Shown here piece after piece: positions 14,799 through 22,752 of a DNA stretch of 31,764 bases (within the stretch, counting starts at the first letter, position 1; each line of letters starts with the position of its first letter). The notes below the pieces were generated by a model, which saw only the letters and a list, made by a program, of their open reading frames with translations, was not told where the DNA came from and did not search any database. A program made the position numbers and the translations under genes. The stretch comes from CAZRIE01 sp964600075 (GTDB taxonomy: Bacteria; Bacteroidota; Bacteroidia; Flavobacteriales; Flavobacteriaceae). The DNA lies in the NCBI GenBank assembly GCA_964600075.1, contig CAZRIE010000043.1, positions 1 through 31,764 of the forward strand, written 5' to 3'.

Positions 14799-15082
14799 GT
14801 TAAGGTCGCACTTTTTTACCCAAAAAGTAGGAGGAAAGCAAAAGTAGCATTGCGATTAACGCACCTATTTGTTCGCCATCACCAACCATTAAATGTGCAA
14901 AAAACGCTAAGGTGATATTAAAAAAGAGTCCGGCATAGGCCCATTGTTTTAAGGCTACCCCTTTATTGCTTAAGATTACGGACGGCTACCGCTGCAATCT
15001 TACATATAGCCAAAGGGTAAATTATCCAAGTTGGAAAACCCAAATCTTTTGTGTTTTCATTTATCTCTTTTTTATTTTTATA
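14799..15082 (-). pseudogene. frameshifted DoxX-like membrane protein
   Basis: On the minus strand, one frame (15082 down to a stop at 14963-14965) reads ...KDLGFPTWIIYPLAICKIAA then VAVRNLKQ. The +1 frame from about 14972 to the stop at 14799-14801 reads LSNKGVALKQWAYAGLFFNI, then TLAFFAHLMVGDGEQIGALI and MLLLLSSYFLGKKVRP. LGFPxWIIYPLAIxKI, then KxWAYAGxFF and AHLxVGDG, is the continuous pattern of flavobacterial DoxX-like proteins. One protein has therefore been split by a single-base change near CTT AAG C. The usual first membrane helix and start are not recognisable. It probably is a decayed gene; a sequencing error would not explain the lost N-terminus. Confidence 0.65.
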
Positions 15083-15118
15083 AGGTACAAGGTAACGATT
15101 GCCTACATATCTAAATAG

Positions 15119-15150
15119 AAAAAAGCCCCTCATCTTTTAAATGAAGGGCT
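15119..15150 (-). terminator. rho-independent terminator of the unknown 229-residue gene
   Basis: On the minus strand, AGCCCTTCAT (15150-15141) pairs with ATGAGGGGCT (15133-15124) around a 7-nt A/T loop, and a run of T follows directly (15123-15119). It begins 25 bp after the stop codon of the gene at 15175-15864. Ten base pairs include one G-U. Confidence 0.8.
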
Positions 15151-15174
15151 ATCATTGTCGTATTAAGTGTTGTT

Positions 15175-15864
15175 TTATGCGAACCTGCGTTCAATCATAC
15201 TCATGAGTCGCTTTTCATACTCTTCCTTACCGACCCAACGGTTATAATCGGGTTTTACCATATTCTCGATAAACGAAACAGAGCGCTCTTCGGTGTCGAT
15301 GGTATTCAGTTGTGAAAGCACCCGGTTATAGTCTTCGGTACTGCCATTGAAGAGATGCTTCACGAAGGCGAGACGATTGTTCAGGTCAACTTTGATTTCT
15401 TTATTGGTCAATTTATCGTTCAACGATTTTGCGGGTGTTACACTTTTTGATGTTGCCTCGCTCTGCGGCATGAACAGCTCTTTATCGTTTTTCATGTAGT
15501 CGGGCTTTGCCAAAAATTCGGCCAAGACTTCATCTACAGGGGTATCGTTCGGCATTTCGGAAACCATGTCTTTTATAGTATCTATTCCGGGTATCATAAT
15601 ATCCTCTTCATGTGGATTGTTCTCGGGCACCGATGAATTTGCACTGAGAACTGCGGTCGCCATTTTTTCGAATTTTGCCGCGATGACGTTTTTAGAAACA
15701 TCGATTTCAATATCGTTCAGCTTTTCTTCGATAAACTTTAATACGGCCAACTTTTCATACAAATCTTTAGAAGCATTGTACAGATCGTCAAGATTGTTCA
15801 TGTCACGGGAAGTAATAATATCCGTTGACAATTTTCGAAGTTCTTCTTTCAGTTTTCTCTTCAT
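15175..15864 (-). CDS. unrecognised 229-residue helical protein
   Basis: I do not recognise a characterised family. The protein is hydrophilic and mostly helical, without a signal peptide or membrane span, so it should be cytoplasmic. It has three parts: an N-terminal Lys/Glu-rich coiled-coil-like region (MKRKLKEELRKLSTDIITSR to about residue 70), an acidic, Pro-containing linker (about 75-145) and a better ordered C-terminal region. The last contains SLNDKLTNKEIKVDLNNRLA, FVKHLFNGSTEDYNRVLSQL and VKPDYNRWVGKEEYEKRLMS. From memory, a protein with this C-terminus is widespread in Flavobacteriia beside tdk; a search should confirm. It is divergent from tdk with 114 bp between and has its own strong terminator. 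Confidence 0.75.
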   Translation of the reverse strand: MKRKLKEELRKLSTDIITSRDMNNLDDLYNASKDLYEKLAVLKFIEEKLNDIEIDVSKNVIAAKFEKMATAVLSANSSVPENNPHEEDIMIPGIDTIKDMVSEMPNDTPVDEVLAEFLAKPDYMKNDKELFMPQSEATSKSVTPAKSLNDKLTNKEIKVDLNNRLAFVKHLFNGSTEDYNRVLSQLNTIDTEERSVSFIENMVKPDYNRWVGKEEYEKRLMSMIERRFA

Positions 15865-15909
15865 CGTTCGATTTTTTTATTCTCCCACCTACAGGTAAAA
15901 AGGTATCTC

Positions 15910-15917
15910 TATCTTTG
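15910..15917 (+). promoter_or_regulatory. possible -7 element TATCTTTG upstream of tdk
   Basis: An exact TAnnTTTG match lies in the divergent gap, 61 bp before the tdk ATG. The distance implies a 5' leader of about 55 nt. No -33 TTG at normal spacing is seen, so this is tentative. Confidence 0.35.
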
Positions 15918-15978
15918 TTAACTTTAGCTTGTTTTATAAACAACGTAATAACGCTGTATTTTCGTCTAAAATTACAAA

Positions 15979-16626
15979 ATGTTTCTCGAAAACACTGTTA
16001 ATCATAAAGAACAATTCGGGTGGATAGAGGTTATTTGCGGGTCGATGTTCTCAGGTAAGACCGAAGAACTCATCCGTCGGCTGAGGCGCGCCCAGTTTGC
16101 CAAACAAAAAGTCGAGATTTTTAAACCCATGGTCGACGTGCGTTATGATGAAGATAAGGTCGTATCGCACGATGCCAACGAAATACGCTCAACAGCTGTA
16201 CCTGCTGCCGCGAATATTAGAATTTTAGGAGATACCTGTGATGTGGTCGGCATAGATGAAGCACAGTTTTTTGATGATGAGATTGTCACAGTTTGTAACG
16301 ATTTGGCAAATAAAGGGGTGCGTGTTGTCGTTGCCGGGCTAGATATGGATTTCAAAGGCAATCCCTTTGGCCCTATGCCCGCTTTGATGGCCACCGCAGA
16401 ATATGTGACCAAGGTTCACGCCATCTGCACCCGAACGGGCAATCTGGCCAATTATAGTTTCCGGAAATCAAGCAATGACGATTTGGTTTTGCTCGGAGAG
16501 ACAGGGGAATACGAGCCTTTAAGTCGGGCAGCTTTTTATAAAGCCATGCTCAAAGAAAGGGTGAAGAGTATCGATGTCGAGGGTGAGGAACTTATAGCAA
16601 AAGCCAAAAAACCAAATGCCCAGTGA
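15979..16626 (+). CDS. tdk: thymidine kinase
   Basis: This 215-residue type II thymidine kinase phosphorylates thymidine to dTMP with ATP in the salvage pathway. The P-loop is GSMFSGKTEEL (residues 21-31). The Walker B/catalytic motif is GIDEAQFF with Glu94. The lasso-domain thymidine-binding loop is GLDMDFKGNPFGP. The structural zinc site of the family appears lost: the first pair reads CTRT (Cys150, Thr153), and the usual LCRxC reads LSRAA (Ser182, Ala185). Its last 4 bases overlap the GTG start of alr, so the two are probably translationally coupled. Confidence 0.92.
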   Translation: MFLENTVNHKEQFGWIEVICGSMFSGKTEELIRRLRRAQFAKQKVEIFKPMVDVRYDEDKVVSHDANEIRSTAVPAAANIRILGDTCDVVGIDEAQFFDDEIVTVCNDLANKGVRVVVAGLDMDFKGNPFGPMPALMATAEYVTKVHAICTRTGNLANYSFRKSSNDDLVLLGETGEYEPLSRAAFYKAMLKERVKSIDVEGEELIAKAKKPNAQ

Positions 16627-17753
16627 ACGAATTTAGTAATCGCCGCACTCGAGCTAAGGAGACTGTCTTGGAAATCGACCTTCGGGCGTTAGAGCATAAC
16701 TATAAGTACCTAAAATCAAAATTAGATCCCCAAACTAAGTTCCTGGCGGTGGTGAAGGCTTTTGCCTATGGAAGTGATTCTGTCATAATTGCGAAAAAAC
16801 TCGAAGAGCTTAACGTTGATTACTTTGCCGTAGCCTATGTTACTGAAGGTGTGGCGTTGCGCAATGGGGGTGTCAAAACTCCTATCTTGGTGCTTCACCC
16901 TCAGCAAGTCAATTTTGAAGAACTTATTGCGCATGGTTTAGAGCCCAGTCTATATTCTCCAAAAATACTTCGTGAGTTTTTACAAGCGGCAAAAGAATAC
17001 GGAAAAACCGAATATCCTGTACATCTAAAATTTAATACGGGGCTCAACCGTCTAGGTTTTTCGGAGAATGACATTGATTTTATTGTTGAACAATTGCTGG
17101 ATAGGGATGAAATTAGGGTGGTTTCGGTTTTTTCACATTTAGCGGCGTCCGAAGATTTGAGTGAAAAAGAATTTACCCAGAATCAAATAAGGTCGTTTCA
17201 AAAATGTGCCGATAAATTTCGCGGAAAATTGGGGTATCGACCGTTCCTACATCTCTTGAATACTTCTGGAATCATCAATTACCTAGAGGCACAATTCGAT
17301 ATGGTCCGCAGCGGAATAGGACTTTATGGATTTGGAAACGAGGCAAAAGTAGATGCCGATTTGAAACCGATCGCAACCCTAAAAACTAGCATTTCGCAGA
17401 TTCATAAAATAGAACCTGGCGAAAGCGTAGGGTACAACAGGGCCTATTTTTCCGAAGGATATAAAATCACCGCTACCCTGCCCATAGGGCATGCTGATGG
17501 TATAGGAAGACAATATGGTAATGGCAAAGCATTCGTCACCGTGAATGGAGAAAAAGCCCCAATAATTGGAAATGTCTGTATGGATATGATTATGGTAGAG
17601 GTCACCGGTATTGATTGTAAGGAAGGAGACGAGGTAATCGTTTTTGGCGAAATGCCCTCGGCGGAGCATTTCGCAAAAGATGCCGACACTATATCTTATG
17701 AGCTATTGACGGGTATTTCGCAACGCGTAAAGCGCATTATTCTAGACCATTAA
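16623..17753 (+). CDS. alr: alanine racemase
   Basis: This 376-residue PLP enzyme interconverts L- and D-alanine for peptidoglycan. The PLP lysine is Lys45 in LAVVKAFAYG, a variant of the usual VVKANAYGHG. The second catalytic base is Tyr271 in SVGYNRAYF. The conserved barrel strand HLKFNTGLNRLGF and the C-terminal IGNVCMDMIMV are present. Translation starts at GTG 16623, overlapping the tdk stop as GTGA. No in-frame ATG is available until well inside the barrel. In many relatives mscL sits between alr and asd; here the 128-bp gap holds no such gene. Confidence 0.93.
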   Translation: MNEFSNRRTRAKETVLEIDLRALEHNYKYLKSKLDPQTKFLAVVKAFAYGSDSVIIAKKLEELNVDYFAVAYVTEGVALRNGGVKTPILVLHPQQVNFEELIAHGLEPSLYSPKILREFLQAAKEYGKTEYPVHLKFNTGLNRLGFSENDIDFIVEQLLDRDEIRVVSVFSHLAASEDLSEKEFTQNQIRSFQKCADKFRGKLGYRPFLHLLNTSGIINYLEAQFDMVRSGIGLYGFGNEAKVDADLKPIATLKTSISQIHKIEPGESVGYNRAYFSEGYKITATLPIGHADGIGRQYGNGKAFVTVNGEKAPIIGNVCMDMIMVEVTGIDCKEGDEVIVFGEMPSAEHFAKDADTISYELLTGISQRVKRIILDH

Positions 17754-17831
17754 AATGGTAATTAATATTTTCTTGTCATTTGTTATTTTTATAACATTTT
17801 GTTATATTTTGCTTATAGGTCAGAATGTTGC

Positions 17832-17862
17832 TTGCCCAATCACACCCTTTGCACTACATTTG
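17832..17862 (+). promoter_or_regulatory. asd promoter, TTG - 20 nt - TACATTTG
   Basis: A -33 TTG (17832-17834) and an exact -7 element TACATTTG (17855-17862) are separated by 20 nt, within the flavobacterial 17-23 nt range. The ATG follows 19 bp later. This is the best-formed promoter in the window and shows that asd need not depend on the tdk-alr transcript. Confidence 0.7.
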
Positions 17863-17881
17863 CCCTTCTAAATTCTAAGAA

Positions 17882-18871
17882 ATGAAAGTAGCCGTTGTTG
17901 GTGCCACCGGTATGGTCGGCGAGGTAATGCTAAAAGTGTTGTCGGAGCGCAATTTTCCGATAACGGAGCTGCTATTAGTAGCTTCTGAGCGTTCGGTAGG
18001 TAAAAAATTGCCCTATAAAGGAAAAAAATATGCGATTATCGGACTTGAGGATGCCGTTGCGGCACGGCCTGATATCGCTATATTTTCAGCTGGGGGCGAT
18101 ACTTCATTGGAATGGGCTCCAAAATTCGCCGAAGTAGGTACAACTGTAATAGATAATTCTTCCGCATGGCGTATGGATCCCACAAAGAAATTGGTCGTTC
18201 CCGAAATCAATGCCAATGAATTGACCAAGGAAGATAAAATAATCGCCAACCCGAATTGTTCTACCATACAGTTGGTCATGGCACTGGCTCCCTTGCACTC
18301 AAAATATCATATGAAGCGTGTGGTCATCTCAACATACCAATCGGTATCTGGAACTGGGATAAAAGCAGTTCGTCAATTGGAAAACGAGATTGCAGGAATT
18401 GAGGGAGAAATGGCCTATCCCTATCCTATCAGCAGAAATGCCTTGCCGCACTGCGACGTGTTTCTAGAAAACGGGTATACGAAGGAAGAAATGAAACTGG
18501 CGCGTGAACCACAGAAAATATTAGACGACCGGACTTTTTCAGTAAGTGCTACCGCTGTTCGTATTCCGACGGCCGGAGGGCATTCAGAATCTGTAAACGT
18601 AGAGTTCTTAAATGACTTTGAATTGAATGAAGTCCGTAAGTTGTTGAATGATACTTCTGGCGTAACGGTGCAAGATAATCCGGAGACAAACACTTATCCT
18701 ATGCCTATTTACGCACACGATAAAGATGAGGTCTTTGTAGGGCGAATAAGAAGGGATGAGACCCAAAGAAATACGTTGAATATGTGGATTGTTTCCGATA
18801 ATCTAAGAAAAGGCGCGGCCACCAATGCTGTTCAAATCGCTGAATATTTGGTAAAAAACCAATTAGTATAA
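17882..18871 (+). CDS. asd: aspartate-semialdehyde dehydrogenase
   Basis: This 329-residue NADP-dependent enzyme converts aspartyl-4-phosphate to aspartate semialdehyde, the branch point to lysine/diaminopimelate, threonine and methionine. The Rossmann start is VAVVGATGMVGEVML. The catalytic cysteine is Cys126 in IIANPNCSTIQ and the base is His234 in TAGGHSESVNVEF. Substrate Arg is likely in VRIPTAGGH. Length is normal. It has its own promoter and a terminator. With alr and tdk upstream it forms a cluster that supplies cell wall and nucleotides. No odd features. Confidence 0.95.
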   Translation: MKVAVVGATGMVGEVMLKVLSERNFPITELLLVASERSVGKKLPYKGKKYAIIGLEDAVAARPDIAIFSAGGDTSLEWAPKFAEVGTTVIDNSSAWRMDPTKKLVVPEINANELTKEDKIIANPNCSTIQLVMALAPLHSKYHMKRVVISTYQSVSGTGIKAVRQLENEIAGIEGEMAYPYPISRNALPHCDVFLENGYTKEEMKLAREPQKILDDRTFSVSATAVRIPTAGGHSESVNVEFLNDFELNEVRKLLNDTSGVTVQDNPETNTYPMPIYAHDKDEVFVGRIRRDETQRNTLNMWIVSDNLRKGAATNAVQIAEYLVKNQLV

Positions 18872-18898
18872 AATAGCTGACCTTTCTAATTTTACGTT

Positions 18899-18935
18899 AA
18901 AACCTAGGCGGCCAATCAACTGCATAGGTTTTTTT
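18899..18935 (+). terminator. rho-independent terminator after asd
   Basis: AAAACCTA (18899-18906) pairs with TAGGTTTT (18925-18932), and the run of seven T (18929-18935) forms the tail. The 18-nt loop is long. It starts 28 bp after the asd stop codon. Confidence 0.75.
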
Positions 18936-18939
18936 ATGG

Positions 18940-18947
18940 TATTTTTG
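18940..18947 (+). promoter_or_regulatory. -7 promoter element TATTTTTG before the prolyl oligopeptidase gene
   Basis: An exact TAnnTTTG match lies directly after the asd terminator and 22 bp before ATG 18970. The -33 half is not evident. Confidence 0.5.
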
Positions 18948-18969
18948 GCCGATTTCAATTGTAGATACT

Positions 18970-21126
18970 ATGAAAAGATTCATATTGCTCACCTTAGTGC
19001 TAGCAGTGGTTTTTTCCTGTAAATCCTTATCTAAAATCAAAACTATTACTGTGAATTATCCGATAACTGCCAAAGTCGATACCGTAGACACTTATTTCGG
19101 AACTCAAGTCAAAGATCCATACCGTTGGCTCGAAGACGATACAAGTAAGGAAACCGAAGCTTGGGTAAAGGAACAGAATAAAGTTTCTTTCGGCTATCTC
19201 GAAAAGATTCCTTTTCGTAACGATTTAAAAAATCGATTGGAAAAGCTCTGGAACTACGAAAAATTGGGTTCTCCATTTAAGGAAGGTGATTTTACATATT
19301 TCTACAAAAACGATGGTCTACAAAATCAATATGTGGTTTATCGTAAGAAAGGGGAGAGTGAGGCTGAAGTATTTTTGGACCCCAATACGTTTTCGGAAGA
19401 TGGCACTACCTCATTGGCAGGTTTGAGTTTCACTAAAGACGGTTCGCTGGCCGCCTATCTCATTTCGGAAGGGGGCAGTGACTGGCGCAAGGGCATCGTA
19501 ATCAATACTAAGAGTATGGAGGTCGTAGAGGACACCCTGACCAATATAAAGTTCAGCGGAATTTCATGGAAAGGCAATGAAGGTTTTTACTACTCGAGTT
19601 ACGATAAACCAAAAGGCAGCAAACTATCGGCCAAGACGGATCAACACAAAGTGTATTTCCATAAACTGGGAACTCCCCCAAAAGAAGACCGTTTGGTATA
19701 TGGAGGAAAGGCTGATGAAAAGCACCGCTATATTAGTGCTTCTGTGACAGAAGACCAACATTATCTCGTGTTGTCAACGGCCATTTCGACATCAGGTAAC
19801 AAACTGTTCATTCAAGATTTGACGGACCCAAATAGTTTGTTGATGCCGATTGTTCAAGATACCGATTCTGACAATTACATTATTGAAAATGTGGGCTCGA
19901 AACTATATATTGTGACAAACCGCAAGGCGCCGAACCAAAAGATAGTTACAGTCGATGCAGTGAATCCAAGTCCAGAAAATTGGAAAGATTTTATTCCAGA
20001 AACGAAAAACGTACTTTCTCCCAATACTGGAGGAGGCTATTTTTTTGCGGAATATATGGTCGACGCGATAAGTAAAGTTTTGCAATATGATTATGAAGGA
20101 AAACTTGTTCGCAAAGTAAAACTTCCCGGTGTTGGTAGCGCTTCCGGATTTGGGGGAAAGAAAAAGGATAAGGAATTCTATTTTTCCTTTACCAATTATA
20201 TAGTACCCGGCTCATCGTTTAAATATAATGTGGAAACCGGTGAATATACATCCTATTGGAAACCTGAAATTGAGTTTAATCCGGAGGATTATGAAAGTAA
20301 TCAAATTTTTTATTCTTCCAAAGATGGAACGAAAATCCCCATGATCATTACTCACAAAAGGGGATTGGATCTGAATGGTAAAAACCCGACGATATTATAC
20401 GGCTATGGCGGATTCAACATCAGCCTTACCCCATCATTTAGTATCGTAAACGCGGTTTGGCTTGAACAGGGCGGTATTTATGCCGTTCCCAACCTACGTG
20501 GTGGTGGTGAATACGGCAAAGAATGGCACGATGCCGGAACCAAGACCAAAAAACAGAACGTATTTGACGATTTTATTGCCGCAGCCGAATATCTAATAGA
20601 TACACAATATACCTCGTCTGAGTATCTCGCCATTCGCGGAGGTAGTAATGGCGGTCTTTTGGTCGGTGCGACCATGACACAACGCCCCAAGTTGATGAAA
20701 GTGGCCTTACCTGCTGTCGGAGTTTTAGATATGCTACGCTACCATACCTTTACCGCAGGAGCGGGCTGGGCCTACGATTACGGTACGGCCGAAGACACTA
20801 AAGAAATGTTCGAATACCTAAAAGGTTATTCTCCCCTGCATAATATCAAGCTCGGTGTCAAATACCCGGCTACCTTGGTAACGACAGGTGACCATGACGA
20901 TAGGGTAGTTCCGGCCCACAGTTTTAAGTTCGCTGGCGAACTACAGGAAAAACAGTCGGGGAGCAATCCCGCATTAATACGCATTGAAACAAACGCAGGT
21001 CACGGAGCGGGAACCCCCGTGAGCAAGACCATTGAACAATATGCCGATATTTTCGGTTTTACGTTTTACAATATGGGCTTTCAAGAACTGCCTAATCAGG
21101 GAGTTTTAAAAGAGTTAAAAGATTAA
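18970..21126 (+). CDS. prolyl oligopeptidase family lipoprotein (S9A)
   Basis: This 718-residue exported serine peptidase cuts short peptides after proline. The signal MKRFILLTLVLAVVFSC gives a lipobox VFSC with lipidated Cys17, so it should sit in the periplasm or on the outer membrane. An N-terminal DPYRWLEDD segment is the S9A hallmark. The seven-bladed propeller spans about residues 80-430. The catalytic triad lies in the C-terminal alpha/beta-hydrolase: Ser559 (RGGSNGGLLVG), an Asp in GDHDDRVVP (641-644) and His678 (NAGHGAGTP). The NLRGGGEYGKEWH loop is conserved. It has its own promoter and stands alone; the next gene is 92 bp away. Confidence 0.93.
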   Translation: MKRFILLTLVLAVVFSCKSLSKIKTITVNYPITAKVDTVDTYFGTQVKDPYRWLEDDTSKETEAWVKEQNKVSFGYLEKIPFRNDLKNRLEKLWNYEKLGSPFKEGDFTYFYKNDGLQNQYVVYRKKGESEAEVFLDPNTFSEDGTTSLAGLSFTKDGSLAAYLISEGGSDWRKGIVINTKSMEVVEDTLTNIKFSGISWKGNEGFYYSSYDKPKGSKLSAKTDQHKVYFHKLGTPPKEDRLVYGGKADEKHRYISASVTEDQHYLVLSTAISTSGNKLFIQDLTDPNSLLMPIVQDTDSDNYIIENVGSKLYIVTNRKAPNQKIVTVDAVNPSPENWKDFIPETKNVLSPNTGGGYFFAEYMVDAISKVLQYDYEGKLVRKVKLPGVGSASGFGGKKKDKEFYFSFTNYIVPGSSFKYNVETGEYTSYWKPEIEFNPEDYESNQIFYSSKDGTKIPMIITHKRGLDLNGKNPTILYGYGGFNISLTPSFSIVNAVWLEQGGIYAVPNLRGGGEYGKEWHDAGTKTKKQNVFDDFIAAAEYLIDTQYTSSEYLAIRGGSNGGLLVGATMTQRPKLMKVALPAVGVLDMLRYHTFTAGAGWAYDYGTAEDTKEMFEYLKGYSPLHNIKLGVKYPATLVTTGDHDDRVVPAHSFKFAGELQEKQSGSNPALIRIETNAGHGAGTPVSKTIEQYADIFGFTFYNMGFQELPNQGVLKELKD

Positions 21127-21218
21127 TAGGTCAATACTATCGAATTCAATATAATGGATTAAATTCCGTTTTTTAATATGGACGGATTATTCCTTTTCCC
21201 CAAAAGAAGCAACTTAAT

Positions 21219-22199
21219 ATGTTACACGTAGATCATGTATCCTTTGCCTATGAACACGGGGTCGATGTTTTAGAGAATATCAACCTAAAGGTTTCCAAGG
21301 GAGAACATGTCTCTATTATAGGTGAAAGTGGATGCGGTAAGAGCACCTTGCTAAAGATTATCTACGGGCTACTCCATGTCGAAGTCGGAGAGGTGTATTG
21401 GGACGAAGCCCAAATTCTAGGGCCACTGAGCAATTTGGTACCCGGAGAATCTTATATGAAATATCTTTCGCAAGATTTTGATTTGATGCCCTTTACTACT
21501 GTTGCAGAAAATATAAGCGAACATCTTTCCGTTTTTGAACCTGAAGATTCGAGGGCCCGCATTTACGAGCTGCTTGAATTGATTGAAATGACCGGTTTCG
21601 CCGACACAAAGGTACGTTACTTGAGCGGTGGTCAACAGCAAAGAGTCGCCCTGGCGAGGGTTTTGGCACAAGAACCCCAAGTGTTATTGCTCGATGAACC
21701 GTTTAGCCATATCGATAATTTTAGAAAAAACAGTCTACGCAGAAATCTTTTCGGTTATCTAAGAAGACAGAAGATAACTGTTCTTACGGCTACCCACGAC
21801 CCCATGGATATGCTTCCGTTCGCAGATCGTGTAATCGTGCTCAAAGACAACTATATTATCGCCAAAGACACGCCGAAGAACCTTTACGAACATCCCAAAG
21901 ACATCTATATTGCCTCATTGTTCGGGGAGGCCAATAAAATACCTATTAATATCATAAAGTCGTATGCCGATACCAAACGCCGGATTATCGTATATGCCCA
22001 TGAGTTTAAGGTTTCCCTAAAATCAGGATTGGAGGTTGTAGTAAAAGGGTCTTTCTACATGGGAGGCCACTTTATGATAGGAGGTATTTACGAGGGCCAT
22101 GACATTTACTTCAACCATCATGAGCCTTTAGAGGTAGGCAAGGTCGTTTTTCTTAATATCTCTATTGAAACCATTAACCAACGTATGTCCGATTCTTGA
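21219..22199 (+). CDS. ABC transporter ATP-binding protein (FbpC/PotA-like), no permease nearby
   Basis: This 326-residue cytoplasmic ATPase has Walker A GESGCGKST (35-43), Q-loop SQDFDLMPF, signature LSGGQQQRVALAR (135-147), Walker B VLLLDEP (155-161) and H-loop Thr-His193. The C-terminal part from about residue 240 resembles a TOBE-type regulatory domain, as in importers for iron, spermidine or molybdate. No permease or binding-protein gene is adjacent on either side, so the partner must be encoded elsewhere, or the protein has another role. arfB follows 3 bp after its stop, implying co-transcription. The substrate is not readable. Confidence 0.88.
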   Translation: MLHVDHVSFAYEHGVDVLENINLKVSKGEHVSIIGESGCGKSTLLKIIYGLLHVEVGEVYWDEAQILGPLSNLVPGESYMKYLSQDFDLMPFTTVAENISEHLSVFEPEDSRARIYELLELIEMTGFADTKVRYLSGGQQQRVALARVLAQEPQVLLLDEPFSHIDNFRKNSLRRNLFGYLRRQKITVLTATHDPMDMLPFADRVIVLKDNYIIAKDTPKNLYEHPKDIYIASLFGEANKIPINIIKSYADTKRRIIVYAHEFKVSLKSGLEVVVKGSFYMGGHFMIGGIYEGHDIYFNHHEPLEVGKVVFLNISIETINQRMSDS

Positions 22200-22202
22200 A
22201 AT

Positions 22203-22607
22203 ATGGACAAAACGCTTGCTGTACAAGAATTAAATTTCAAGGCCGTTCGCAGCAGCGGTGCTGGTGGGCAACATGTCAATAAGGTTTCTACCAAAGTCGA
22301 ACTGACTTTTGATGTTGCGAATTCAGACTCCTTATCTTTTGAAGAAAAAGAACGTATTTACAGAAAACTGGGGCACAAACTCACCAAAGAAAACGTACTG
22401 CAACTACAATGCGATGAAAGCCGTAGTCAGCACAAAAACAAAGAACTGGCTATAAAACGTTTTATAGATACACTTGAAAGCGCGCTAAAAGCCAGGAAAA
22501 AACGGCGCAAGACAAAACCCTCAAGGTCATCTATTGAGAAACGGTTAACAACAAAAAAGAAGAATGCCGTTAAAAAAGCAAATCGGGGGAAACCCGGATT
22601 GGAGTAA
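22203..22607 (+). CDS. arfB: alternative ribosome-rescue factor ArfB (YaeJ-like peptidyl-tRNA hydrolase)
   Basis: This 134-residue protein frees stalled ribosomes that lack a stop codon by hydrolysing peptidyl-tRNA. The GGQ motif is at residues 21-23 in RSSGAGGQHVNKVSTKVEL, as in class I release factors, but there is no codon-recognition domain. The basic C-terminal tail (KARKKRRKTKPSRSSIEKRL and beyond) is the part that enters the empty mRNA channel in E. coli ArfB. Length is typical. The gene is 3 bp from the ABC ATPase stop, an arrangement with no obvious functional link. Confidence 0.92.
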   Translation: MDKTLAVQELNFKAVRSSGAGGQHVNKVSTKVELTFDVANSDSLSFEEKERIYRKLGHKLTKENVLQLQCDESRSQHKNKELAIKRFIDTLESALKARKKRRKTKPSRSSIEKRLTTKKKNAVKKANRGKPGLE

Positions 22608-22752
22608 AAAAAAGCATTTGGTTAAGAAAATGAATTTTGTACTCCTTCTCTTCGAATTTTGGCGGCCTTCAACATAATAAGTACATTAGTGTTTCCATAA
22701 TGAACTGGTTTTCAATTGCTGTTGAATTTCATAACTTTTATGTTCGGGGTAT

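Noticed and set aside
17779..17800. Short hairpin GTTAT/ATAAC after alr as a terminator
   Set aside because: The stem is 5 bp of almost only A/T with no clean T-run, so it could arise by chance in AT-rich DNA.
17754..17881. Possible mscL gene or remnant between alr and asd, where relatives often have one
   Set aside because: The gap is only 128 bp, AT-rich, without any MscL-like residues, and contains the asd promoter.
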